In this document: positions 52,575-62,467 of the stretch, one piece after another
How positions within the stretch are numbered: the stretch's first letter is position 1
How the letters are laid out: each line of letters starts with the position of its first letter
Source: Bimastos eiseni
Taxonomy: Eukaryota; Annelida; Clitellata; Crassiclitellata; Lumbricidae
Direction: 5' to 3'
DNA: 64,000 nucleotides
Assembly (NCBI GenBank): GCA_959347315.1
Contig: OY365819.1
Span: 25,945,995-26,009,994, forward strand
Translations under genes and position numbers: made by a program
The notes under the pieces: model-generated
Told to the model about the DNA's origin: nothing
Database searches by the model: none
Seen by the model: only the letters and a program-made list of their open reading frames with translations

Positions 52575-54482
52575 CTAGTCGGCCGGTGCTGACAAGGCAC
52601 ACATCAGATGGTCTAAGCGTTCGGCGTCGTTCCATCGGTTGTGGCGTGAGCAGACTTCGTATTTCCGTAGGAATGCCTCCACAGCAGACTTACCATCGTA
52701 ACGCCCGAGCTTAATGTACTGACGTCCCTTGTCCGTATTGTCACGTAGTGCAGTATCTACTTCTTTTACGTCTTCTTTTTCCTTTTCCCCCTCGTCATCT
52801 CTTTCATTGGACCTTCCTCTTTCTGGGGTGCGACGAATCCGTTCTGTCGACGCAACAGGTAAAGAGCGGGCAGGTCTCTCAGTAACGGCGGACGACGGTG
52901 ACAATCCGCTAGCACTGTTTGCCATAAGTTTTTGCAACTCCTGGTGGATGAACGTCCGCATGGTGTCATGATCCCGTCCAAGACTCTCATGCTCGCAGCC
53001 GTCATACTGCTCATTGACGGTTCGAAGCTCTCCCGCTCCTTTTAGGCGACGTGTAGATTCGCGAAGCGCGCGTCCCACTTTTTCCCGTCCTGACCCATCT
53101 TGGTCAAGTACTGCTGCAACAGTCCTTTTTGACATCGTCGCACGGAGCCCACGCTCTGCCTTCTTTGTGCGCGGGGTGGCGTCCATTTCGTTCGCCGCAT
53201 GATGCACACCTAGCTTACCATCCTCGCCGTCCTCATCGTCGCTGTACTCGGATGTTTCCGGCAGCCGACGCCCCGACCGGACATCCGTCGGGGACTCCGT
53301 ATCACGCGCCCTGCGTTGAGCTGGTAGGGCCGAAGGAGCAGGGTCGTAGTACCAGGCAGACGTGCGCTCGCCCTGGCGGGTCTGACGACGTGTGGAGTCC
53401 ACTTTTCGGTCTTTCCGGTCGTCTGTTGATGCGGCAAGAGGGAGAAACGTCATCTTCTTCTTTGAGGTCGGCTCTGAGGTAACGGCCTCAGCGGCTCCCA
53501 GGTCGGCCTTGACGTACCGACCATCGGACGCAGGGTGATCGGGGTGACGCGACGAACTTTTGGTCGACGGGACGATTGGCTTCATGACGGACGGCGAAGT
53601 CGCGGTTGCAGCGGCGCACACGCCGGCTTCGACGTACTTCCGATCAGACGCAGGCCAATCGGAGTATGCTGCACGCCCGATCGACGACGTGGCGGTGGTA
53701 CTGGCGGGACGCGTGAACGACGAAGAGACTTTGACGAAGGTGGTATCTCGACGCGAAGTCGACAGAGGACGACGATCGGGACCTCCGCCTCTGCCGTCGT
53801 GTACGCCCGGACCGAACTGTAGACGGCCTGTGTCAAGCACTCGAGCACGGGATGTCGTTAGAGAGTCGACCCCAACAGCAGCTTCTGCCTCTGAAACTAA
53901 AAGGTCTATATTAGCATTCAGGTCATTTATCATACATTCAATTTCACTCAGCTCCAATGTACTTCCGGAACGATCAAGGCCTCGCTCTACACGTCCAAAG
54001 ACGTCAGCGCGTCCGTTTCCGTACCCATGACTCTTGTCTCCACTGTCGGAATTTTCATTCCTATTTTGTGGCGCCACCGGAAGTGAGGACTGAACCGGAT
54101 GTCTAACCGGAAGTACCCCACTTATGGTACCATTGTCAGGCTTACTGCCCCTAGGGGTTGCTGGCTGCTCGCGGACACCTTCCGAGGTTACCATGATTAA
54201 TCCCACTTCCGGTCCTACCGCATAGCCTACGGGCCATTTCCCTTGCAGTCGCCGACTACGTCTCAAACGCGAAGTCAGGGCTTCTCGTCCATATGCCCCC
54301 GTCGGCGCTATCTCAGTTCCTAGTATAGTGAGGGCCCCAGTTTGCACCACAGGACTACCTGGTACCGGGTTTGACATAATGTCCGTGACCTCGGGGCTGA
54401 CGGTGGCGATCATCTGCTGAGCAGATGAAGCACCTGGGCTGGTATGGTCCCTACGAGCAGACTGATCTATTTTCGCTTCCAT
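52575..54482 (-). CDS. gag: Gypsy gag N-terminal part, copy A
   Basis: Same as 60560-62467 in copy B. The ATG at 54482 lies in LTR2; the frame ends at TAG 52577-52575 in the capsid region. Confidence 0.8.
   Translation of the reverse strand: MEAKIDQSARRDHTSPGASSAQQMIATVSPEVTDIMSNPVPGSPVVQTGALTILGTEIAPTGAYGREALTSRLRRSRRLQGKWPVGYAVGPEVGLIMVTSEGVREQPATPRGSKPDNGTISGVLPVRHPVQSSLPVAPQNRNENSDSGDKSHGYGNGRADVFGRVERGLDRSGSTLELSEIECMINDLNANIDLLVSEAEAAVGVDSLTTSRARVLDTGRLQFGPGVHDGRGGGPDRRPLSTSRRDTTFVKVSSSFTRPASTTATSSIGRAAYSDWPASDRKYVEAGVCAAATATSPSVMKPIVPSTKSSSRHPDHPASDGRYVKADLGAAEAVTSEPTSKKKMTFLPLAASTDDRKDRKVDSTRRQTRQGERTSAWYYDPAPSALPAQRRARDTESPTDVRSGRRLPETSEYSDDEDGEDGKLGVHHAANEMDATPRTKKAERGLRATMSKRTVAAVLDQDGSGREKVGRALRESTRRLKGAGELRTVNEQYDGCEHESLGRDHDTMRTFIHQELQKLMANSASGLSPSSAVTERPARSLPVASTERIRRTPERGRSNERDDEGEKEKEDVKEVDTALRDNTDKGRQYIKLGRYDGKSAVEAFLRKYEVCSRHNRWNDAERLDHLMCALSAPAD
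54115..54132 (-). promoter_or_regulatory. Primer binding site, copy A (tRNA-Leu type)
   Basis: TGGTACCATAAGTGGGGT on the minus strand, one base after the end of LTR2. It fits the 3' end of tRNA-Leu (UAA/CAA type) in about 16 of 18 positions from memory of animal tRNA-Leu ends. Confidence 0.75.
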
Positions 54483-55157
54483 AGGGCTCCTCACTATGAC
54501 CCCTTAATTATTTTTAAGTCTAACGAATTTGTATGTTTAATAGTCAAACAATCTTTATTCACGGCAATTAATCCTAAGCTACCCGCTGCGGCTTACATTT
54601 ATTAATCACGATTATACAACAAATAAACGAATTTTATAATCTACCAAACATCAAACAACCCTTAAAAAACTGCACTAATTATATAGTTAGGTAATGACAG
54701 ATTTTGACCAAATTTCTTAGCTACTTTGTTATCTATTCTTCCTAGCACAGCGCTATAAAAATGTACTCCAGCCGAATGCCGTCAGTTATAATGCATTCGC
54801 GCTATCGCCAGTTCTGGACAAAAGTTAATCACATTTATTTTTGTGCACATTCGAAATTTCCAGACGACACTTGCACCACGCAAGTCGCAATACTTCTCTT
54901 ATCAATTTCGCTAAGTTTTCTACACGGAACTAATCGCGAATATGACCTTTTAATGAACTTTTACCGACTCGCTAACTTCCACCCTTCTAGAACTTCGACC
55001 ATTTCAACACAACAAAATGGCCGCTCACGCGTCACCTACGCAATAGAAAAATAGGTGGCGCCTCAAGCGACTACATCGAGAGCTTTAGCTGCGGGCCCCA
55101 TTAGGCTCAGCAGCGAAAGCTCGAGGGAGACCGTTGCGCAGGGGCATTTGCGCAACA
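54134..55157 (-). repeat. LTR2 (shared: 5' LTR of copy A and 3' LTR of copy B)
   Basis: 1024 bp between the two internal parts. At the two positions where LTR1 differs, it agrees with LTR3, as expected for a hybrid formed by LTR-LTR exchange with a crossover further right. A promoter should lie within it, but no clear TATA was fixed. Confidence 0.9.
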
Positions 55158-55171
55158 CTCCCCCCCCACTC
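55158..55171 (-). promoter_or_regulatory. Polypurine tract, copy B
   Basis: GAGTGGGGGGGGAG on the minus strand, directly before LTR2 acting as the 3' LTR of copy B. Confidence 0.85.
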
Positions 55172-55669
55172 TATTTGATTTCTCCAACCGGAGAAATCCG
55201 GGTCCCTCTCTGCAAAGTATCTGTAAACTTCTTATTCAGCGCATCCTCATTCCGCATGTCATATGTAGTCTTAAGAACCCTTAAAACATTGTAAAACTGT
55301 AAAAGCTAAAGTCAAGAATGTTCATCTCTCATAAAATGCTTACATTTCCGCTGAATTCTTATTAAAATTCCAATCCAATAGTAAAATCAATCATAAGAAA
55401 ACACAAATAGCCTGTCTTCTTAACATTAAGTCATCGATCAATATCTCAGAGCCTAAACATCTTAATTTGATCAAGACGCTAGATTCCGGAAGTTACATAC
55501 ATTCAAAAAGTATACAGCAGACTTTTGCTGTTCAATTAAAACAGGGAAACTCAACATAATTAAGCTACTGTTCATCAAACAAGTTATCAATCTATTGCAA
55601 TTGCACAAACTAGGCCACCACATGGTGTCCTATATTACAACTTCATATTCAGATCCATCACACCATCTA
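55172..55669 (-). other. Gypsy 3' internal non-coding region, copy B
   Basis: Counterpart of 47187-47684; no gene is seen. Confidence 0.7.
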
Positions 55670-56102
55670 GGTTTAAGGTTGACCTCCAACCGGATGTCTT
55701 TTACCGTCGTACCCAAGACGTTCCCTTCACCGCATCTCACGGTCAGCCAGGTTTAAGGTTGACCCCCAACCGGATGTCTTTTAACGTCGTACCCAGGACG
55801 GTTCCTTCACCGCATCTCACGGTCCAGCCAGGTTTAAGGTTGACCTCCAATCGGATGTCTTTTACCGTCGTACCCAAGACGTTCCCTTCACCGCATCTCA
55901 CGGTCAGCCAGGTTTAAGGTTGACCCCCAACCGGATGTCTTTTAACGTCGTACCCAGGACGGTTCCTTCACCGCATCTCACGGTCCAGCCAGGTTTAAGG
56001 TTGACCTCCAACCGGACGTCTTTTAACGTCGTACCCAGGACGGTTCCCTAGGTTTTTGGCTAACCAGAAACCGGATGTAGTTTAACGTCGTGCCCAGGAC
56101 GT
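55670..56102 (-). repeat. About 80-bp tandem repeat downstream of pol, copy B
   Basis: Counterpart of 47685-48117 with the same order of unit types. Confidence 0.9.
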
Positions 56103-56110
56103 TTCTCTTT

Positions 56111-59100
56111 CTACACGTAGTCAAAGAATCTTGCGGGTATTCTGACGGTCCGACGGGGCCTACCATTTCCCCCATTACGCTCGGTCCCCGACGGTGTTAC
56201 TTCGGGACTCGGCTCGGGTTCAATATCCAATTCTTCGGACTGGTCGTCCGCCTCCCAATCCTTTGGGGTTTCCCCTTCAAAGACTTTTAATTTGTCTACA
56301 TAGACAATTTTGGGGGCCGCCCGTTTGGATCGCTGGATCTTATACAACACCGGACTTAGTTGGGCCATTACCCGATAGGGGCCTTCGTAGAAACTAGACC
56401 ATTTCTCCTTAATTCCCACCCTCCGTCGGGGGTAGTAGTACCACACCCAGGACCCTGGCTCAAATTTTGCAGGCCTCACGCGGAGATTATATCTCGCAGC
56501 CCTTGTGTTCCCTAACCGCTGAGTGGTTTCCCGGACAATTTGGAAAGCAGTTTTAACAGTAATGTCCAAATCATGCACATAATCATCAACAGACATTTTA
56601 GGTGACACATCATTTTGACAATCGCCCAACACCAAATCAATGGGTAACATGACATCACGACCTAAAAATAGCCTACACGGGGAAAACCCGGTGCTTTCGT
56701 GCTCGGTCGATCGGTACGCGGACATGACTTGCGGCAGGAGGAGGTCCCAGTTTCTTTGGCTTCGAGATACCACCTTGGCGAGGAGGGCGTTCAAGGTCCG
56801 GTGTAGTCTCTCGACCCGTCCGTTCGTACTCGGCTTATAGGCAGTGGTGCGGATCTTATCAATTCCCAACATCTTGCAGAGCTCCTGGAAAAGTGCGGCT
56901 TCGAAGCAGGGTCCTTGGTCGGTCAGAATTTGTCGAGGGCATCCGAATCGGGCAAATACTTGGTCCACCAAGACTCTCGCCACGGTAATAGCTTCCTGTG
57001 AACGCACCGGAAATGCTTCCGCCCACCTCGTGAAGTAATCGATGACAGTCAGTATGAATCGGTGGCCTTTCGCCGACACCGGGTGTGGACCCGTCAGATC
57101 GACTCCTATTCGGTCCCAGGGCTCTCCCACAGACATGTCCTGAAGATACCCTTGATGCGGTAGCTTTCCACGAAAGTACCTTGAACATTCCGGGCAGCGT
57201 CGTAAGAATGTTTTCACCTGCTCCCTCCAACCCGGCCAGTAAGCGCGCTTCTGCAAGCTTCGCAATGTCCGCTTCAGTCCCAGATGTCCCCCGGTCATTC
57301 CTACGTGGGCCAATCGAATAAGATCCATTCGTCGACCCGGTGGCGGGATTACTTGCAAATATTTCCAATTGGTCCCGTCCCCACGCAGCCATGCTCGCAC
57401 TAACACTCCGTTGTTTATGTTCAACTGAGGCCATTGTGACACCAGCGATTTGACAGTGTCACTTTGCGAGCAGGTTTCCTCGTAGCAAGGCGCTTGATCG
57501 GATGTCAACTTCTTCTCTATCACCCACCGTAGATCGCCGTCCAGTCTTTGCTCATCTATGAACGCCGACCTACTCCAAGCCTCCGGGACGTCGGCGATCC
57601 GCTCCTCACGACCTGTTTCACGCCGCACAACGTCCACTTGGTGACACGGTCGCCGGAATAGAGCATCGGCATTCGAATGCACTCTCCCAGCTCTATGCTG
57701 TATTTCGAATTGAAATTCCTCCAATGTCGCAAGCCATCTCGCCTGTTGCCCGATGGGTAGAGGAGTCCGCCGCAGCCATTGTAGCGCTGCATGATCTGTG
57801 CGTAGCACAAACGGTCGGCCGAGCAAAAACTGTCTATAGGCCTTCATGTAGAACACCACGGCCAACATCTCCCGCTTGGTCACGTCGTAGTTCCTTTCCG
57901 CCGCAGAGCACAACCGACTTCCATAGCATACGACCTTTTCTACCCCCTCTTGCACCTGAGAGAGGACTCCTCCGATAGACTCTCCAGAGGCATCGGTATC
58001 GAGGACGTATGTGCCATGGTCCACGGGTAGCGCGAGGATCGGTGCTTCGGTAAGGCGTTCTTTCAACGTTAGGAGGGATGACTCGCATTCCTCATCCCAA
58101 TTGAACCGAGCACCTTTCTTTGTCAATGCATGAAGCGGCCGGGCAAGCTTAGCGAAGTCAACAACGAATCTTCGATAGTATCCGCACAATCCCAGAAAAG
58201 CTCGTACATCCCGGAGTCGTTGTGGTGTCGGCCACTCTTTCACAGCTACGACCTTCGTCGGGTCGGTGGCTACTCCCTGCTCGCTTACCACATGTCCCAA
58301 GAACAGTACTTCCTTTCTCAATAAATTGCATTTCGAGGGTTTCAGCTTTAATCCAACGCTACCGAGTCTTTCAAGCACTTGCTGTAACCTTTGCATGTGC
58401 GTTTGGAGATCAGCCGCATATACAATTATGTCATCCAAGTAGACTAAGCAGATCTCAAAATTTAACCCGGTCATTGCCAGGTTCATCATACGGCTAAACG
58501 ATGCCGGCGAATTGCAGAGTCCAAATGGTAACATCTTGAACTGAAAAATCCCACGGCGGGTGACAAATGCAGTCTTGGGTCGGTCTCGCGGGTGTACCGG
58601 CAGCTGGTGGTAGCCCGAACGTAGATCGAACGTACTAAACCATCTGGCCCCTCCAAGCGCATCCAAACTTTCGCTAATGAGAGGAAGGGGGTGTGCGTCC
58701 TTTCGGGTTTTAGCATTCACCGCCCGGTAGTCCACACAAAAACGCGGTGAGCCATCCTTCTTTCTCACCATCACCACGTTGCTGGACCACTGGGAGTTCG
58801 ACGGCTCGATAACCCCCTGTTTCAACATCAGGTCAACTTGCTCATCAATGATCGGCAACAGAGTCATCGGTTGGCGTCTCAACGGTTGCCGCACTGGTCT
58901 CTCATTCCCAGTTTCAATTTCATGCTGAATAAGATCTGTGAATCCCAAATCGTGTTCTCCTAGTGAGAAAGCTTTCCGGTTGTTCATGATGACACTCCGC
59001 AAGTAATCTCGATCGTCTGCTGAGACGCTTTCGTCTACTTCTGTCCAGAGCGGTGTTAAAACCCTGATGACATCTTCCTTAGTCGGGGCTAATAATGTCT

Positions 59101-59161
59101 CTCTCATCGCTCCGCATTGTCCCGCAATGCTTCTTTTGCTCTGTCCCATTCCGATGTCCAC
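56111..59161 (-). CDS. pol: Gypsy pol, copy B: reverse transcriptase, RNase H, integrase
   Basis: 1016 residues. Reverse transcriptase occupies about residues 85-300, with the catalytic YLDD at 241-244 in 'LVYLDDIIVYA'. RNase H spans about 380-500, with acidic residues at 388-391 (LDTDAS), Glu near 431 and Asp455 (RTDHAAL). The integrase zinc finger is H619, H626, C656, C659. The integrase core triad is D688, D748 and E784, with the usual 35-residue spacing between the last two. A GPY/F-like module ('EGPYRVM') lies near the C-terminus, without a chromodomain. The domain order defines Ty3/gypsy. The frame follows gag-protease in the same phase after one TAA (59164-59162). The protein looks intact, so this copy could supply enzymes if translated. 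Confidence 0.92.
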   Translation of the reverse strand: MDIGMGQSKRSIAGQCGAMRETLLAPTKEDVIRVLTPLWTEVDESVSADDRDYLRSVIMNNRKAFSLGEHDLGFTDLIQHEIETGNERPVRQPLRRQPMTLLPIIDEQVDLMLKQGVIEPSNSQWSSNVVMVRKKDGSPRFCVDYRAVNAKTRKDAHPLPLISESLDALGGARWFSTFDLRSGYHQLPVHPRDRPKTAFVTRRGIFQFKMLPFGLCNSPASFSRMMNLAMTGLNFEICLVYLDDIIVYAADLQTHMQRLQQVLERLGSVGLKLKPSKCNLLRKEVLFLGHVVSEQGVATDPTKVVAVKEWPTPQRLRDVRAFLGLCGYYRRFVVDFAKLARPLHALTKKGARFNWDEECESSLLTLKERLTEAPILALPVDHGTYVLDTDASGESIGGVLSQVQEGVEKVVCYGSRLCSAAERNYDVTKREMLAVVFYMKAYRQFLLGRPFVLRTDHAALQWLRRTPLPIGQQARWLATLEEFQFEIQHRAGRVHSNADALFRRPCHQVDVVRRETGREERIADVPEAWSRSAFIDEQRLDGDLRWVIEKKLTSDQAPCYEETCSQSDTVKSLVSQWPQLNINNGVLVRAWLRGDGTNWKYLQVIPPPGRRMDLIRLAHVGMTGGHLGLKRTLRSLQKRAYWPGWREQVKTFLRRCPECSRYFRGKLPHQGYLQDMSVGEPWDRIGVDLTGPHPVSAKGHRFILTVIDYFTRWAEAFPVRSQEAITVARVLVDQVFARFGCPRQILTDQGPCFEAALFQELCKMLGIDKIRTTAYKPSTNGRVERLHRTLNALLAKVVSRSQRNWDLLLPQVMSAYRSTEHESTGFSPCRLFLGRDVMLPIDLVLGDCQNDVSPKMSVDDYVHDLDITVKTAFQIVRETTQRLGNTRAARYNLRVRPAKFEPGSWVWYYYPRRRVGIKEKWSSFYEGPYRVMAQLSPVLYKIQRSKRAAPKIVYVDKLKVFEGETPKDWEADDQSEELDIEPEPSPEVTPSGTERNGGNGRPRRTVRIPARFFDYV

Positions 59162-60559
59162 TTATTCTGTCAACCACCGTAGCCCTTTCTGTAGGCGGAT
59201 TGGCTCTTTCGACATGTTCAGGACTCTAACGGCCAGGTTTGCGGTCCTCTGAGGTAGGAGCGTTCCGGCCACAATGAGACCGGAGTCCAGGACTTGTGGT
59301 ATAGTGGCCCATGCGGTATTGCAGGCCTTTAAATCTGGCAAGACGGCGAACGTTTCCACATCCAGCTCCGAGAAAGCAGGGATCTTTACATTGGCAGCCA
59401 CTACGATCTTCCGACACTTCCCTGTGGCGGCTTGCCTCTGCAGAGGGATCAGTTGATCTCGTATGCGAACCCACCGCTCAGCAAAATTCCACTGGGCTCC
59501 TTGCTCCTCCAGCCACTCCAGCCCTAATATGGTTTCGGACAGCTGCTCGGTCACTAGACATCTGACAGTAAAGGAATACTCCTGTATTCGGCAGCGCAAC
59601 TCGGATTCGCCCAAGACTTTGATTTCTGTTCCATTTGCAGCCCTTAGTAGTTGGGCGGAGCCGACAATATCCACTGGCCGCACCAACGCTCTAGGGACCA
59701 GACTGAGTTCGCTCCCGGTATCCAAGAGAGCCAGCGTCGCTTTGCCGTTAATTTGTATCGGCAGATAGGCATAAGTGCTGCCGTTAACGTAGCTCACGTT
59801 TGCGGGTGTTCCGACCGACACGTTAGTCGGGGCCGTATCCTCATGAGGTTCCTCCCGTTGCGGATTGCACTCCCTGGCGTAATGACCGAGGCCTCGGCAG
59901 CGGAAGCACCGTATCCTCTCACGTGGGACTCTTGAATTCGATGATCGTCCATTTCGCTGGTTCCGGAAGGGTTCATTATTCCCCATGAGGAGCCGCCCGG
60001 TCTGGCCGTCTTGCTCTTCCGTCCGACCATGCAGTCCTCGTGCCCGCTGACCAGCGGCGAGCACGCAGCTTTCGAGATAGTCTATCTTGCGCGTGTGCGA
60101 GTCGAGTTCTTCCCGAAGTACTCGCCGCAACTTATCCATCTCCCGATCCGTTTCCTGCACAGTTTTAATCCGTCCGTATCGTCGTTCGCTTGATTCCCGC
60201 GTCTCCTCTGACGCCCGACGATACCCGTCCAAACGTAATGCCAACTTGAACGCCTGATCCAGTGTCGATGGTTCACGTTCCCGTACTTTCAAAGCGAGCG
60301 GTTTATCTGACATTGCATCTAGAAACGCCCGTATGGCGAGCACCTCTCCGTGTTCAGAGTCGTACCCCGGGTACGCCAACGACATCAGGCGCCGTATGTC
60401 CTGCACCAAAGTGGCCAAGTCCTCGTCCTCTTTCTGGCGTCGGGTACTCAGTTGTGTCTGGTAGAGCGACATTTGATCTGTACTTCCATAGCGCGCTCGA
60501 AGACGTTGCACTAGATCAGACCATGACGTCACAGTCTGTGACCCGTAGTCCCATAGTAC
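59162..60559 (-). CDS. gag-pro: Gypsy gag C-terminal part and protease, copy B
   Basis: This section continues the gag frame directly after a TAG (60562-60560). It completes the capsid ('SWSDLVQRLRARYGSTDQ', 'LATLVQDIRRLMSLAYPGY'). A coiled, charged stretch and a zinc knuckle C-x2-C-x4-H-x4-C follow ('CFRCRGLGHYAREC'). Then comes an aspartic protease with the active-site triplet DTG in 'LLDTGSELSLV' and a flap/second motif 'ILGLEWL'. It ends at TAA 59164-59162, after which pol continues in the same frame. The knuckle is thought to bind the RNA genome, and the protease to mature the polyprotein. The flanking stops are identical in copy A. Confidence 0.88.
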   Translation of the reverse strand, partial: VLWDYGSQTVTSWSDLVQRLRARYGSTDQMSLYQTQLSTRRQKEDEDLATLVQDIRRLMSLAYPGYDSEHGEVLAIRAFLDAMSDKPLALKVREREPSTLDQAFKLALRLDGYRRASEETRESSERRYGRIKTVQETDREMDKLRRVLREELDSHTRKIDYLESCVLAAGQRARGLHGRTEEQDGQTGRLLMGNNEPFRNQRNGRSSNSRVPRERIRCFRCRGLGHYARECNPQREEPHEDTAPTNVSVGTPANVSYVNGSTYAYLPIQINGKATLALLDTGSELSLVPRALVRPVDIVGSAQLLRAANGTEIKVLGESELRCRIQEYSFTVRCLVTEQLSETILGLEWLEEQGAQWNFAERWVRIRDQLIPLQRQAATGKCRKIVVAANVKIPAFSELDVETFAVLPDLKACNTAWATIPQVLDSGLIVAGTLLPQRTANLAVRVLNMSKEPIRLQKGLRWLTE

Positions 60560-62467
60560 CTAGTCGGCCGGTGCTGACAAGGCACACATCAGATGGTCTA
60601 AGCGTTCGGCGTCGTTCCATCGGTTGTGGCGTGAGCAGACTTCGTATTTCCGTAGGAATGCCTCCACAGCAGACTTACCATCGTAACGCCCGAGCTTAAT
60701 GTACTGACGTCCCTTGTCCGTATTGTCACGTAGTGCAGTATCTACTTCTTTTACGTCTTCTTTTTCCTTTTCCCCCTCGTCATCTCTTTCATTGGACCTT
60801 CCTCTTTCTGGGGTGCGACGAATCCGTTCTGTCGACGCAACAGGTAAAGAGCGGGCAGGTCTCTCAGTAACGGCGGACGACGGTGACAATCCGCTAGCAC
60901 TGTTTGCCATAAGTTTTTGCAACTCCTGGTGGATGAACGTCCGCATGGTGTCATGATCCCGTCCAAGACTCTCATGCTCGCAGCCGTCATACTGCTCATT
61001 GACGGTTCGAAGCTCTCCCGCTCCTTTTAGGCGACGTGTAGATTCGCGAAGCGCGCGTCCCACTTTTTCCCGTCCTGACCCATCTTGGTCAAGTACTGCT
61101 GCAACAGTCCTTTTTGACATCGTCGCACGGAGCCCACGCTCTGCCTTCTTTGTGCGCGGGGTGGCGTCCATTTCGTTCGCCGCATGATGCACACCTAGCT
61201 TACCATCCTCGCCGTCCTCATCGTCGCTGTACTCGGATGTTTCCGGCAGCCGACGCCCCGACCGGACATCCGTCGGGGACTCCGTATCACGCGCCCTGCG
61301 TTGAGCTGGTAGGGCCGAAGGAGCAGGGTCGTAGTACCAGGCAGACGTGCGCTCGCCCTGGCGGGTCTGACGACGTGTGGAGTCCACTTTTCGGTCTTTC
61401 CGGTCGTCTGTTGATGCGGCAAGAGGGAGAAACGTCATCTTCTTCTTTGAGGTCGGCTCTGAGGTAACGGCCTCAGCGGCTCCCAGGTCGGCCTTGACGT
61501 ACCGACCATCGGACGCAGGGTGATCGGGGTGACGCGACGAACTTTTGGTCGACGGGACGATTGGCTTCATGACGGACGGCGAAGTCGCGGTTGCAGCGGC
61601 GCACACGCCGGCTTCGACGTACTTCCGATCAGACGCAGGCCAATCGGAGTATGCTGCACGCCCGATCGACGACGTGGCGGTGGTACTGGCGGGACGCGTG
61701 AACGACGAAGAGACTTTGACGAAGGTGGTATCTCGACGCGAAGTCGACAGAGGACGACGATCGGGACCTCCGCCTCTGCCGTCGTGTACGCCCGGACCGA
61801 ACTGTAGACGGCCTGTGTCAAGCACTCGAGCACGGGATGTCGTTAGAGAGTCGACCCCAACAGCAGCTTCTGCCTCTGAAACTAAAAGGTCTATATTAGC
61901 ATTCAGGTCATTTATCATACATTCAATTTCACTCAGCTCCAATGTACTTCCGGAACGATCAAGGCCTCGCTCTACACGTCCAAAGACGTCAGCGCGTCCG
62001 TTTCCGTACCCATGACTCTTGTCTCCACTGTCGGAATTTTCATTCCTATTTTGTGGCGCCACCGGAAGTGAGGACTGAACCGGATGTCTAACCGGAAGTA
62101 CCCCACTTATGGTACCATTGTCAGGCTTACTGCCCCTAGGGGTTGCTGGCTGCTCGCGGACACCTTCCGAGGTTACCATGATTAATCCCACTTCCGGTCC
62201 TACCGCATAGCCTACGGGCCATTTCCCTTGCAGTCGCCGACTACGTCTCAAACGCGAAGTCAGGGCTTCTCGTCCATATGCCCCCGTCGGCGCTATCTCA
62301 GTTCCTAGTATAGTGAGGGCCCCAGTTTGCACCACAGGACTACCTGGTACCGGGTTTGACATAATGTCCGTGACCTCGGGGCTGACGGTGGCGATCATCT
62401 GCTGAGCAGATGAAGCACCTGGGCTGGTATGGTCCCTACGAGCAGACTGATCTATTTTCGCTTCCAT
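60560..62467 (-). CDS. gag: Gypsy gag N-terminal part starting inside the LTR, copy B
   Basis: The first ATG of the open frame is at 62467, inside LTR3; a GTG codon 12 bases earlier opens the frame. The first 116 codons lie in the LTR. The frame then crosses the LTR end (62119) and the primer binding site (62117-62100), which is translated as part of gag. About 450 residues are low-complexity, Ser/Arg/Asp-rich and partly repeated ('DWPASDRKYVEAGV' and 'DHPASDGRYVKADL'). The C-terminal part 'YIKLGRYDGKSAVEAFLRKY' starts a retrotransposon capsid. TAG at 60562-60560 falls within the capsid, where related proteins often have a Gln-containing 'QVLWD'. The true start might be a later Met. Confidence 0.75.
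   Translation of the reverse strand: MEAKIDQSARRDHTSPGASSAQQMIATVSPEVTDIMSNPVPGSPVVQTGALTILGTEIAPTGAYGREALTSRLRRSRRLQGKWPVGYAVGPEVGLIMVTSEGVREQPATPRGSKPDNGTISGVLPVRHPVQSSLPVAPQNRNENSDSGDKSHGYGNGRADVFGRVERGLDRSGSTLELSEIECMINDLNANIDLLVSEAEAAVGVDSLTTSRARVLDTGRLQFGPGVHDGRGGGPDRRPLSTSRRDTTFVKVSSSFTRPASTTATSSIGRAAYSDWPASDRKYVEAGVCAAATATSPSVMKPIVPSTKSSSRHPDHPASDGRYVKADLGAAEAVTSEPTSKKKMTFLPLAASTDDRKDRKVDSTRRQTRQGERTSAWYYDPAPSALPAQRRARDTESPTDVRSGRRLPETSEYSDDEDGEDGKLGVHHAANEMDATPRTKKAERGLRATMSKRTVAAVLDQDGSGREKVGRALRESTRRLKGAGELRTVNEQYDGCEHESLGRDHDTMRTFIHQELQKLMANSASGLSPSSAVTERPARSLPVASTERIRRTPERGRSNERDDEGEKEKEDVKEVDTALRDNTDKGRQYIKLGRYDGKSAVEAFLRKYEVCSRHNRWNDAERLDHLMCALSAPAD
62100..62117 (-). promoter_or_regulatory. 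Primer binding site, copy B (tRNA-Leu type)
   Basis: TGGTACCATAAGTGGGGT, one base after the LTR3 end (...CCTGACA). The match to tRNA-Leu 3' ends also confirms that the LTR is 1024 bp, not the shorter span that ends before the gag ATG. Confidence 0.75.

Noticed and set aside
49100..54030. Numerous plus-strand open frames opposite the gypsy gag-pol
   Set aside because: They are shadows of the GC-rich coding strand with no recognisable motifs, and they repeat exactly in the second copy.
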